Below are positions 50,223-58,479 of a stretch of 64,000 nt of DNA, piece by piece. A model generated the notes under the pieces. The model was not told the DNA's origin. It saw nothing but the letters and a program-made list of their open reading frames with translations, and searched no databases. The stretch's first letter is position 1; each line of letters opens with the position of its first letter. The stretch covers positions 1-64,000 of the forward strand of contig JAKEEU010000145.1 of assembly GCA_022616415.1 (NCBI GenBank), given 5' to 3'. A program made the translations under genes and the position numbers. This DNA comes from Candidatus Zhuqueibacterota bacterium. GTDB lineage: Bacteria > Zhuqueibacterota > Zhuqueibacteria > Zhuqueibacterales > Zhuqueibacteraceae.

Positions 50223-51329
50223 ATGCAAAAACTTCGTTGGTTTTGCTTTGCCGCTTTTCTTTTTCTCCCCGCTATTGCGCTAGCGCAAAACAGCCCGGTG
50301 ATCGAGCGTTTGTATGCCGCGGTCGTGGGGCCCTCCCCCATCACGATCAGCGCCACCAAGCTGGCTTTAGGCAGCCGCACCCTTGACGGCGACCAACCGA
50401 ATCTTGTCAAAACACTGCGCGAATATATTGACCGCAAGCTGACTTTCCCTGGCGGCCTCTACGCGACGCCGCTCGACAGCATACGCTGGCAAAATGCAAG
50501 CTGGCCCAACTTGACGCTGCGCACGTTTACCATGTCCATGGCTGCCGGCCAACCGAAATTGCTGCTCGGCGCCGACAACGGGGTGCTGCGCCCGTTTGCG
50601 AATCCAACCGGCTGGCAGCTCGTGACGGACTGGCAAATCTCCCAGATTATGGCGCTGGAGCGGGATCCATTCGACAATCAAACCTTATACGTTTGCACGG
50701 CGAATGGAATTTTCATTTCGCGCGACAGCGGCGCGACGTGGAGTTCCTCCAACGAAGGCCTCGGCAATTTATTCGTCAGTTGTTTGTTTCCCGATCCCAA
50801 AACGAAAAACCGGCTGCTCGCCGGCACGGAAAATGGACTTTACCACTCGCTCAACGGCGGCCGCAGTTGGCAGCTCCTGGCGCTGGCCGGCTTTCCGGTG
50901 CGCGCCATCTGGCGCGAGCCGGAGTCCTGGCCGGGAATTTTCTGGGTAGGAACCGAACGGCACGGGCTGCACGAGAGCATTGACGGCGGCCAAACGTTTG
51001 CGCCGGTGCCGATCGGCGAAACGGGCGTTTCGATTTACGCGCTGGCCGGCGGCGGCTCGAATCGGCCGATCTACGCCGGATCATATCAGCGCGGCATTTT
51101 CTTCGCACCCTCGGTCGGCCAGAATTGGCAGCACATGCCGGGAAGTGAAAGGCTCGGCAGCGTCTTGGCGGTTTTGCCGGTACAGAATATCAAAACGCTA
51201 TACGTCGGCACTTACGATCGCGGCGTAATGCTCAGCCGCAATGGCGGACAGACCTGGCAAGCCTTCGGATTGGTCGGCGCACAGGTGCGCCAGCTCGTGA
51301 TCGGCGAGCCAAGCTGGATTACTCCGTAG
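50223..51329 (+). CDS. Exported BNR/sortilin-type beta-propeller protein
   Basis: A 368-residue protein: signal peptide (LRWFCFAAFLFLPAIALAQ), a short N-terminal domain, then repeated propeller blades with the Asp-box (SRDSGATWSSS, SLNGGRSWQLL, SIDGGQTFAPV, SRNGGQTWQAF). The Asp-box recurs in sialidases and VPS10 proteins, but no catalytic residues of a glycosidase are visible. A binding role outside the membrane is the safer guess. Its TAG stop lies in a palindromic repeat, so the C-terminus may be shortened. Confidence 0.78.
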   Translation: MQKLRWFCFAAFLFLPAIALAQNSPVIERLYAAVVGPSPITISATKLALGSRTLDGDQPNLVKTLREYIDRKLTFPGGLYATPLDSIRWQNASWPNLTLRTFTMSMAAGQPKLLLGADNGVLRPFANPTGWQLVTDWQISQIMALERDPFDNQTLYVCTANGIFISRDSGATWSSSNEGLGNLFVSCLFPDPKTKNRLLAGTENGLYHSLNGGRSWQLLALAGFPVRAIWREPESWPGIFWVGTERHGLHESIDGGQTFAPVPIGETGVSIYALAGGGSNRPIYAGSYQRGIFFAPSVGQNWQHMPGSERLGSVLAVLPVQNIKTLYVGTYDRGVMLSRNGGQTWQAFGLVGAQVRQLVIGEPSWITP

Positions 51330-51348
51330 CACAGACGGCCCGTCTGTC
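51325..51348. repeat. CGTAGC + ACAGACGGCCCGTCTGT palindrome
   Basis: Same family as 30966; the TAG of CGTAGC serves as stop for the propeller gene. Confidence 0.7.
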
Positions 51349-51375
51349 AAATTTTTAAAGAGAACAAAAAAATCT

Positions 51376-51417
51376 CCAACGGATGAATTAAAACCAACTG
51401 ATAAAAACATCCGTTGG
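51376..51417. repeat. CCAACGGATG / CATCCGTTGG hairpin
   Basis: Ten-base arms around AAAACCAACTGATAAAAA. A related word pair is at 6930 and the CAACTGATAAA loop resembles 49045. It precedes the next gene by 57 bases. Confidence 0.65.
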
Positions 51418-51473
51418 TGGAATTGGTGTTGAAAAACTCAATAGCAAAAATCCACACTGATGAAGGATGCAAC

Positions 51474-53402
51474 ATGAAATCAATTTGGCGCAAGGAAGCC
51501 CTGCCGCAAACTTTTTTTACGGCTTCATTGTTTGTTTTGCACTGTCTGTTCATTTCTCCCGCATTTGCCCAAAAAGCTTTTGAGCAGGAGCTTGCCGAAC
51601 GGCGCCGTGCCCTGCTCGAATATCTCGTCGAAAAAGAGTCGCAGCCATCCTTTGCAGCCGCCGCGGCGCGCTATGCGGCCAACGAGCGTCTCGCTGAGGC
51701 GAATGGGATGTTGTCACAGCTTCTGCGCCAACCGTCGAGCGAGCCGGTTTATGGATTCAATCTCATCGCCACCTATTTGTTCGGCCAGCGCGGCATGCCG
51801 GATTCGCTCCGCGGCCGGGTGCAAAAAATTTTCTCGACGCACGCGCTTCTGCGCGGCGACGGCGAAGAGAACCAGCTCCGGTATTACGCGACGATTCTGC
51901 TCGCGGCGCAATGCTGGCCCGATATGGCCGCGGAGCAATGGTTCAACGGCAAATCTTCGGCAGAGAATTGGCGGGAAGCCGCTTCTTTCCTTGTCAATTG
52001 GATGGACGCGACCATCGTCCATGGCCAGGCTCAATTCGACTCGCCGGAGCTGCTGCCGTCTTTCGTGGCGTGTTTGGAGCTGTTGCACGAATTTATTTTG
52101 GACGATCCGCCGTTTGCCAGCGCCAATGGCAATGCCGCGCCAACCGTGAAATCCAAAACGCCAATTGCCAATCTGCGCGTTCGCACGAGCATGATGCTCG
52201 ATCTACTGCTGATTGATTTTGCCCTGGAGCAAATTGACGGCATCTATGCCGGTGGCCACAGCTACGATCCCGAGCCTGGAGTCTATTCGCCGCGACAAAG
52301 CGCCAATGCGGCTTTGTTCTGGCTCTATTTCGGCGCCGGCGAGATGAAGCCGACCGAGGAAGCGCTCTTCAGTGTGTTGAGCGGTTATAACGCGCCGGAT
52401 GCCGTTTACCATCTCGCCACCGATCGCGATCCGCTCGGCGGCTACGTACATCGCGAGCGCAAGCGCGTGCGCAGCCTGTTGCGCAACAGCAAGGAGCGCA
52501 ATCAGGAGGTTTACAAATACGCCTATATCACTCGCGATTATATTCTCGGCTCGCTGCAAGGCGGCTTGTTATATCCTCTGCAACAGCACACGTGGGATCT
52601 CACTTACTTGTCGCCGCAGGATCGCCATCCGACGCTGTTCGTGATGCACCCGTATTACGATCAGCGCGAGCTGAGCGCCTTTTTCATCGATACACCGTTG
52701 CTGTTGTTGAACGAGCTGACCAAATTCAAAAGCCGCTATAATCAAGGCGATAAGCTGAGCGGCGGCTCGCCTTATGAGCAAATTTTTCAGCACCGCAATA
52801 CGTTGATCGCGTTGTACAATATTCCCGAAGGAGAGCAGTTCGGGCACATCGCCGGCTTTTTGTCGGAGGGCTTGCAGGATTGGGAGGAGCTTGATGCGAC
52901 CGGCATGTCGCAGGATCCGGAGTGGCTTTTCTGCCGCGGCGGCAACACGTTCATTGCGTTTCGGCCCTTGCAAGAGTTTCGGTTGAATCGCATGGCCGGC
53001 GGACTGCGTTTCGTTTCCGAGGGCCGCCGCAACGGCGTCATTCTCGAAGTCAGCACGCCGGAGGAGAGCAAAACGTTTGAGGAGTTCAAGCGCCGGATTC
53101 GTGAGATAGGCAAAGTCGAGTTTCAGGAAAATGACAAACAGCTCAAAGTAAAATACACCACCGCCTACGGCGACCGCATGGAGCTTGTTTACGATGGGAA
53201 CAACAATACCGTCGAGCGCTATCTCAACGAGCTGCCGTTCCGCTACACGGATTGGCCGTTGTTTGCCAATCCTTTCATTAAATATGACGAGTCCAAACGC
53301 ATATTGCAGTTGCGGGTGAAAAACAAATGGCGCGCGCTGGATTTCATGAATTGGACGGTTAGCGAACGGGCGGGGTCGTTTACGGAGGAGCTGGTGAAGT
53401 GA
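51474..53402 (+). CDS. Exported protein of unknown function, 642 aa
   Basis: The ATG at 51474 opens a signal peptide (FFTASLFVLHCLFISPAFAQ); a start at 51414 would fall in the hairpin. The mature protein is mainly helical at first (ELAERRRALLEYLVEKESQ, GFNLIATYLFGQRGMP, YYATILLAAQCWPD), the alpha/alpha-toroid style of polysaccharide-active or hyaluronate-lyase-like proteins. Later parts (YKYAYITRDYILGSLQGGL, GFLSEGLQDWEELD) could be a beta sandwich. No catalytic motif is recognised. It directly follows the propeller gene; both are exported. Confidence 0.6.
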   Translation: MKSIWRKEALPQTFFTASLFVLHCLFISPAFAQKAFEQELAERRRALLEYLVEKESQPSFAAAAARYAANERLAEANGMLSQLLRQPSSEPVYGFNLIATYLFGQRGMPDSLRGRVQKIFSTHALLRGDGEENQLRYYATILLAAQCWPDMAAEQWFNGKSSAENWREAASFLVNWMDATIVHGQAQFDSPELLPSFVACLELLHEFILDDPPFASANGNAAPTVKSKTPIANLRVRTSMMLDLLLIDFALEQIDGIYAGGHSYDPEPGVYSPRQSANAALFWLYFGAGEMKPTEEALFSVLSGYNAPDAVYHLATDRDPLGGYVHRERKRVRSLLRNSKERNQEVYKYAYITRDYILGSLQGGLLYPLQQHTWDLTYLSPQDRHPTLFVMHPYYDQRELSAFFIDTPLLLLNELTKFKSRYNQGDKLSGGSPYEQIFQHRNTLIALYNIPEGEQFGHIAGFLSEGLQDWEELDATGMSQDPEWLFCRGGNTFIAFRPLQEFRLNRMAGGLRFVSEGRRNGVILEVSTPEESKTFEEFKRRIREIGKVEFQENDKQLKVKYTTAYGDRMELVYDGNNNTVERYLNELPFRYTDWPLFANPFIKYDESKRILQLRVKNKWRALDFMNWTVSERAGSFTEELVK

Positions 53403-53507
53403 TAGTGGATAAATTTTGCTTGACAAAGATTTGTTTTTTACTAATACGGGCGTCGCTGTTACTGTTCATTAAGGAGGTGCGGGCGGCTCCGAGGAAAAAT
53501 TTCGCGC

Positions 53508-53536
53508 TTGACTTTAGCCACAAAATTGTTTATATT
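53508..53536 (+). promoter_or_regulatory. Sigma-70 promoter of the integrase
   Basis: TTGACT and TATATT with an exact 17-base spacer, 89 bases before the integrase ATG. An AAGGAGGTGCGGGCGG segment at 53471 lies upstream without a gene. Confidence 0.65.
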
Positions 53537-53624
53537 TCGCCATCAGTTTGGCTGTGATGAACCAATCGGGAGTTGACCTCAACGCCCATAAGCTGTTGAT
53601 CGTGTCAAAATCACAAGGGGATTT

Positions 53625-54516
53625 ATGAACCCAACCCATTACCAGCCTCCTGCTGACAAACAGCAAGCGAGGGGAAGCATTTCGGCGCGCCCACCTACGG
53701 GCGTATCGGCGCAACGGCATCCGTCGGTCCAGCCGCCAAGTCAACAACCCCAACCTCAAAAGGCGCAAAATAAGCCGCCGTTCCAGACGAGACATCGCGG
53801 GGCGCAGTCCGTGACCTCTTCGCCGCCTGGCCAGGAACCCAAACTGCTTGATCAAGTCAGCGAGGTTTTGCGCACCAAGCACTACAGCATTCGCACTGAA
53901 AAATCCTATATCGACTGGATTTATCGTTTCATTATGTTCCATGGCAAGCGCCATCCACGTGAGATGGGCGCGCCGGAGATCAGCCAATTCCTCACGCATC
54001 TCGCCGTGGAAAAGCACGTCGCCCCGTCGACCCAAAACCAAGCTCTATGCGCGATTTTGTTTCTCTACAAGGAAGTGTTGAAAATCGACCTTGGCCACGT
54101 TGATTTTACCTGGGCCAAAAAACCGGAGCATTTGCCCGTCATCTTAAGCATCGAAGAGGTCAGGAAGATCGTTGGTTTTCTCCCCGGCACTTACGCGCTC
54201 ATGGCAAGGCTGATTTACGGCTGCGGGTTGCGCATCAGCGAATGCGCCAAACTGCGCGTCAAAGATCTCGATTTCGGCCGCAATCAGGTTTTTGTGCGCC
54301 GTGGCAAAAACAGCAAGGATCGGGTGGTGCCTCTGCCGCAAACATTGAAACCACGACTTGCGCCATTCCTTTGCCACATTTCTACTGGAATCCGGTTATG
54401 ACATTCGCACGATCCAGGAATTGCTCGGCCACGCGGATCTGAACACGACGATGATTTACACACACGTGCTGAACAAGGGGCCGCTGGGCGTCAAAAGTCC
54501 GGCGGATTTACTATGA
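53625..54516 (+). pseudogene. Integron-type tyrosine recombinase with an internal deletion
   Basis: The first frame (to 54401) has a Pro/Gln-rich leader, then the integron-integrase order LLDQVSEVLRTKHYSIRTEKSYIDWIYRFI, FLTHLAVEKHVAPSTQNQALCAILFLYKEVL and LIYGCGLRISECAKLRVKDLDF with the first catalytic Arg. After [10 protein letters not shown] the frame shifts: the next frame carries [25 protein letters not shown] then [19 protein letters not shown]. Around 90 residues, including the HxxR-preceding helix, are missing at 54355. The active-site Tyr (MIYTHV) is still encoded but out of frame. The enzyme is therefore non-functional. Its promoter and ribosome context look intact. Confidence 0.85.
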
Positions 54517-54851
54517 TTACGCGAAAGAAACTCTACCCGGGACAACCTGGCACCAAGAAACTGATGGAACGCTATGGCGAAAACCTGCTCTGCGTTCGGT
54601 ACCACGATGATCCGGCCGGCAAAAGAAAATTGAAAACGGTCGAGTTAATCGTTGCGGAAACGCCGTGGCAGCTGACGGTAGATGAATTTCCTTTGTCGCA
54701 AATCAAGCGGCTGTGGATTCCGTATGACGATCTCGAATTGCAGGATTGCGTTAAAGCCGCGGGCGGGAAATGGACCCCGCAGGAACAAATTTGGAAGATC
54801 GCCTACGGCAAGATTCTTGACTTGGGCTTAACGGATTACATGATGGAGTAG
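54513..54851 (+). CDS. 112-aa protein that follows the integrase
   Basis: Starts in an ATGA overlap with the last codon of the integrase remnant: [20 protein letters not shown], then [27 protein letters not shown] and a Trp-rich end ([15 protein letters not shown]). I recall similar genes directly after integron-type recombinases in other environmental bacteria. No domain assigned. It may help recombination or simply travel with it. It ends before a repeat-rich stretch. Confidence 0.65.
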   Translation: MITRKKLYPGQPGTKKLMERYGENLLCVRYHDDPAGKRKLKTVELIVAETPWQLTVDEFPLSQIKRLWIPYDDLELQDCVKAAGGKWTPQEQIWKIAYGKILDLGLTDYMME

Positions 54852-54874
54852 GTGATGTTTTGGATTCAAAACTT

Positions 54875-55116
54875 CCCATTAGTGGAAACATTTGCGGAGA
54901 TGCCGTCTTGGCAAAACTTTCCACTAATCGACACTTCGTCAATATCCATTAGTGGAAAGTTTTTGCAAAAAAGTTTCCACTAATGGAAACAAATGTCTAT
55001 ATATGGAAACATGGCAGGACGCGGGTTCTGTTCGCTGAATAATAGTTAGCCCGCGACGTGATGTCGTGCATTCTCATACATGCATAATGTATGACCGCGA
55101 ATCATTTCTCGCGGGC
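54875..55116. repeat. CCATTAGTGGAAAC repeats and a GCCCGCG/CGCGGGC hairpin
   Basis: Four copies of TTCCACTAATGG in alternating orientation (54875-54889, 54918-54928, 54945-54959, 54973-54990), the last as a near-palindrome, then a hairpin 55049-55116 with inner palindromes CGACGTGATGTCG and CATACATGCATAATGTATG. The 360-bp gap between the 112-aa gene and the intron holds no gene. The layout recalls a protein-binding array or mobile palindrome, not a CRISPR. Confidence 0.6.
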
Positions 55117-55212
55117 GATTGTGTTGCAGGGAAATCATCTTTTCTTTGACAACACTCAGTATTCCGTTACTGATACCCTACGAAGGCATGCGGTTATGGT
55201 GTATCCATAACG

Positions 55213-57380
55213 GTGTGAAGCCCTTCGGACAATGTATCGATGGCGCCGGAAGCGCCAGAGAGCAACGCACGAGCGGTGCCCTCTCTCGATAGTCTCATTC
55301 GGGATAGGACTAGGGTTGGACGGCATGGTCAACATAAGTAAATGCTCGCAACCATCGTTACGCTGAACAAGCTAAAGAGACTGATAAGCTTGGGCCAAAA
55401 TGGCAAGTTGACAAGTTCGGGGTCTGCTAACTACCCCGACACGGACGACGCTCAACCGGTGGAGAGAGTAGACCTAACCCGTCTATTTGGTCGAATGCAC
55501 GGAACATGGAAACCCCGTATCTCTGCCTACCCGAGAAGTAACTGAATATTGGCAGGCGAAACCGTAAGGCACGCTGATAGAGTGCGGGTTTGAGATGGCG
55601 GAAGAAGCGAAGGCCATCCGTAACGGGATGGATACGAGTTGAAACATCACTCGACCCTGAAAAGGAGCTGACGTCCGCCTGGTGCTTCATTGCGAGAGAA
55701 TCTGAAGAATCTCACCTTAATTCAGGAAGCAAATGAGCGCGAAACCGCATGCGCCTGAAACCTCCTTTCGAGACCCGAAGGGGCCTACGGAATGGGATGC
55801 TATTCCCTGGTCTGAAGTCAAGAAGAAGGTGGCGAGACTACAGATGCGTATCGCAAAGGCAACTCGGGAAGGAAAACACAGGAAAGCAGCATCACTCTCG
55901 TGGATTCTAACCCACTCGTATTACGCAAAGTTGTTGGCAGTAAAAAGAGTCACGACGAACAAAGGCAAGAACACAGCAGGTGTCGATGGCGTAGTTTGGA
56001 GAACATCGACACAGAAGATGAAGGCCGTCGAATCGCTCAATCGGCATGGGTACAAACCTTTGCCATTAAAGCGACATTACATTCCCAAGAAAAACGGCAA
56101 GAAGAGACCATTAGGTATTCCGATAATGCGGGACAGGACGATGCAAGCGGTGCATACATTGGCGCTGAAACCGATCGCGGAAACCCTCGCCGACCCCAAT
56201 TCTTATGGATTCCGCGACAAACGAAGCTGTCATGACGCCATTCAGCAAGTCTACAATGCGCTGGCGAAATCCTATTCCGCACAATGGATACTCGAAGGCG
56301 ACATCAAGTCGTGTTTCGACCAAATCAGTCACGAATGGCTGTTAGAGAATATTCCGATGGACAAGAAAATTCTCAAAACGTGGCTGAAAGCCGGCTATCT
56401 AGAAGAAGGCAAACTCTTTCCGACAACGGAAGGAACACCACAAGGTGGGATCGCTTCCCCGACGTTGGCGAACATGACGCTTGACGGATTGGAGAAAACC
56501 TTCTACGGCCCGAACAAGCGCAATCGTCAACTCGTTAACGTGATTCGGTTTGCGGATGATTTTGTGGCCACAGGACGAACGAAAGAATTTTTGGAGAACA
56601 AAGCCCTACCCGCGACCAAAACGTTTCTCGATCCACGGGGATTAAAACTCTCCGATGAGAAGACATTGATCACGAACATCAACGACGGATTTGATTTTCT
56701 CGGTTTCAACATACGCAAGTACAAAGGCAAGCTCTTGATTAAGCCGTCGAAAAAGGCGGTGAAATCATTGCTGGAGAAAGTTCGCGAAACCATCAAATCG
56801 ATGCGAGGAGCCAAACCGGAAGTATTGATAGCCAAACTCAACCCGATCATCAGGGGATGGGTAAACTATCACAAACACGTGGTGGCCAAGAAGACCTTCA
56901 GCTATGTAGATTGGCAGATCGACAAAATGCTCCAAGGCTGGGCGAAAAGACGGCATCCCACTAAGAGTCGTCGTTGGATACGAAACAAATATTTTCCCAA
57001 GATTGAGCTAATTGGGAGCACGCTCGTGGCCAGAGTGGAAATTGGGAAAGGAGTGTACCAAAAATTCGCTTTGGTCAAGGCGTCGTGGACATCAATCCAA
57101 CGACACATTAAAGTTAAACAAGACGCCAACCCTTTTGATTCGGAGTATAAAGCTTATTTCAAAGAGCGACGACGGCAAGGGAAGTTGGCTTGGACAATAG
57201 GACCACTGGATCGTCAAAGTGCCTTTGCTTGTGCAGAAGGGTAGTCTTGAGTTCGGCGTGGAGTTGCTGGGTGTCCCCGAAAGGGCGATGCCTTTGGAGT
57301 GCTTGAGCCGGATGATGGGAAAACTATCACGTCCGGTTCTTAGGGGAGTTTGAGCTGGCGACAGCTTGGACTTACCCGAT
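55213..57380 (+). mobile_element. Group II intron (5' end approximate)
   Basis: The 3' part is clear: domain V at 57304-57341 reads GAGCCGGATGATGGGAAAAC then TATCACGTCCGGTTCT (the catalytic AGC-like helix with GAAA-type loop). Domain VI follows with a stem GAGCTGGCGACAGCTT and a bulged A, and the intron ends at ...ACTTACCCGAT. The 5' end is taken at GTGTG (55213), the nearest GUGYG match, but a hairpin just upstream (GTTATGG-TGTAT-CCATAAC) could belong to domain I, so the start may be 20-200 bases earlier. The RNA core between 55213 and 55732 has many paired segments. The encoded RT is in domain IV. Confidence 0.8.
55733..57244 (+). CDS. Group II intron reverse transcriptase/maturase
   Basis: A 503-residue LtrA-type protein. 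RT motifs run from AGVDGVVWR and RHYIPKKNGKKRPLGIP through ALAKSYSAQWILEGDIKSCFD, EGTPQGGIASPTLANMTLDGLE and the catalytic FADDF (273-277, in place of YADD) to GFDFLGFNIRKY. Domain X follows (IIRGWVNYHKHVVAKKTFSYVDWQIDKML). A Cys-rich HNH endonuclease end is not seen; the protein stops after LDRQSAFACAEG. It splices its own intron and copies it into new DNA; without HNH it would rely on replication-fork priming. The ORF begins in domain IV of the intron. Confidence 0.93.
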   Translation: MSAKPHAPETSFRDPKGPTEWDAIPWSEVKKKVARLQMRIAKATREGKHRKAASLSWILTHSYYAKLLAVKRVTTNKGKNTAGVDGVVWRTSTQKMKAVESLNRHGYKPLPLKRHYIPKKNGKKRPLGIPIMRDRTMQAVHTLALKPIAETLADPNSYGFRDKRSCHDAIQQVYNALAKSYSAQWILEGDIKSCFDQISHEWLLENIPMDKKILKTWLKAGYLEEGKLFPTTEGTPQGGIASPTLANMTLDGLEKTFYGPNKRNRQLVNVIRFADDFVATGRTKEFLENKALPATKTFLDPRGLKLSDEKTLITNINDGFDFLGFNIRKYKGKLLIKPSKKAVKSLLEKVRETIKSMRGAKPEVLIAKLNPIIRGWVNYHKHVVAKKTFSYVDWQIDKMLQGWAKRRHPTKSRRWIRNKYFPKIELIGSTLVARVEIGKGVYQKFALVKASWTSIQRHIKVKQDANPFDSEYKAYFKERRRQGKLAWTIGPLDRQSAFACAEG

Positions 57381-57533
57381 AGGCCCGAAGGCAAAAAAGA
57401 AGAAATCGTTATCGAACATAAAGATCATGCTTGTCGCGAAGAAAAGTGGTGTGCACGAGCATTAGAATCTGCTCGCTGCCGAACTATTGATGAGGATGAG
57501 TGTTTGATTCAGATAAATCGTGGGTGTTCATAA
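57381..57533 (+). other. Possible 3' exon reading frame after the intron
   Basis: Directly after the intron end the frame RPEGKKEEIVIEHKDHACRE, then EKWCARALESARCRTIDEDECLIQINRGCS, continues without start to a TAA. It is Cys- and acid-rich. It could be the tail of the gene the intron entered, but no matching 5' exon frame was found before 55213. The stretch 57534-57812 beyond it holds no clear gene. Confidence 0.35.
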
Positions 57534-57812
57534 AGATAATCGAAGCAAAACTAAAAGCACGAATCACAAAACAAGAGTAATGATGTCAAGAAATCATTGT
57601 GATCTAAGCGTAGAATAAATCTTCGAATCACACGACGACAAATCGCTCACGCTTAACTGAGCAAATTCAAAACTAGTTTTGCAATCAAATTGTTTCGTAT
57701 TATCTTTGCGTTAAGAGAAAAACGTCTCCCAATAAATGCCGTGCTGCTAACTCCGGCGTGCGCGCGTTAGGGCGCCTATTCGCAGACACTATAAGAGGAG
57801 CAACTTGGACAT

Positions 57813-58415
57813 ATGATGCCAGACCAAACAGATCCCGAACTATCAACAGCGCCTCCAAAACAGGACGCGGCTGGATTAGCAGGCAATGAATCGCCAGATG
57901 CCCCTCAGCAACGGCTCGCACAAATAGAACGGGAGGCCACAGTACTTGCCGAAGCGTATCGGCTCCGGCTCGTTGGACGATTGTGGTGGGCGAATCTCAT
58001 GTTCGTGGTTTTGCCGGCTGTTTTCGCCACCGCCGCAGCGATCTTCGCCGCAGGCCCCGATCCAGTGCCGCCAGCAGTGGCTGCACCTCTGGCTGCATCG
58101 TTGGCTGGTTTCGCGGCTGTTTTAACGGCCATTCACAAAGCCCTTAAGTGCGAAGAGTACCAGACCGAGTGCCTCCGTCTCGGTCCAGCCTACGAGGCGA
58201 TAGCGATACAAGCTGGCTCAGCGAAGATATCCTCAGATCCGGACAAGCTGAACGAGATTACAGAACAATTCGCAAAATTGACTGAAAGTGCCAAGGCGCC
58301 GCTACCTAACAAGTATATTGAGAACGCAAAAGTTCGAGCCGGCTACAAACCATGTACCGAGGCCACGCCGTCTACTCGCAAGGGATGGCTTCGACGCCTC
58401 TTGCAGCCGTGGTGA
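57813..58415 (+). CDS. SLATT/DUF4231-like two-helix membrane protein
   Basis: A 200-residue protein behind AAGAGGAG. A Pro/Ala-rich N-terminus is followed by REATVLAEAYRLRLVGRLWW, two membrane helices (NLMFVVLPAVFATAAAIFAA and APLAASLAGFAAVLTAIHKAL) and a cytoplasmic C-half (CEEYQTECLRLGPAYEAIAIQAG, then KLNEITEQFAKLTESAKAPLP). This is the SLATT (SMODS- and SLOG-associated two-TM effector) plan: such proteins are proposed to act as membrane-perforating effectors in nucleotide-second-messenger defence. No SMODS or SLOG gene is adjacent. It lies 64 bp before the 1027-aa gene in the same direction. Confidence 0.72.
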   Translation: MMPDQTDPELSTAPPKQDAAGLAGNESPDAPQQRLAQIEREATVLAEAYRLRLVGRLWWANLMFVVLPAVFATAAAIFAAGPDPVPPAVAAPLAASLAGFAAVLTAIHKALKCEEYQTECLRLGPAYEAIAIQAGSAKISSDPDKLNEITEQFAKLTESAKAPLPNKYIENAKVRAGYKPCTEATPSTRKGWLRRLLQPW

Positions 58416-58479
58416 GCCACATCTTGTAAATATCACGTCGATATAGTCAAAAAATGACTAAAGCTAAGGAGAGGAAAAA

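Noticed and set aside
54875-55010. Repeated TTCCACTAATGG words considered as a CRISPR array
   Set aside because: Repeats are short, alternate in orientation and have unequal spacing; no cas gene is present.
53403-57812. Prophage
   Set aside because: An integrase remnant and a group II intron are present, but no phage structural, replication or lysis genes.
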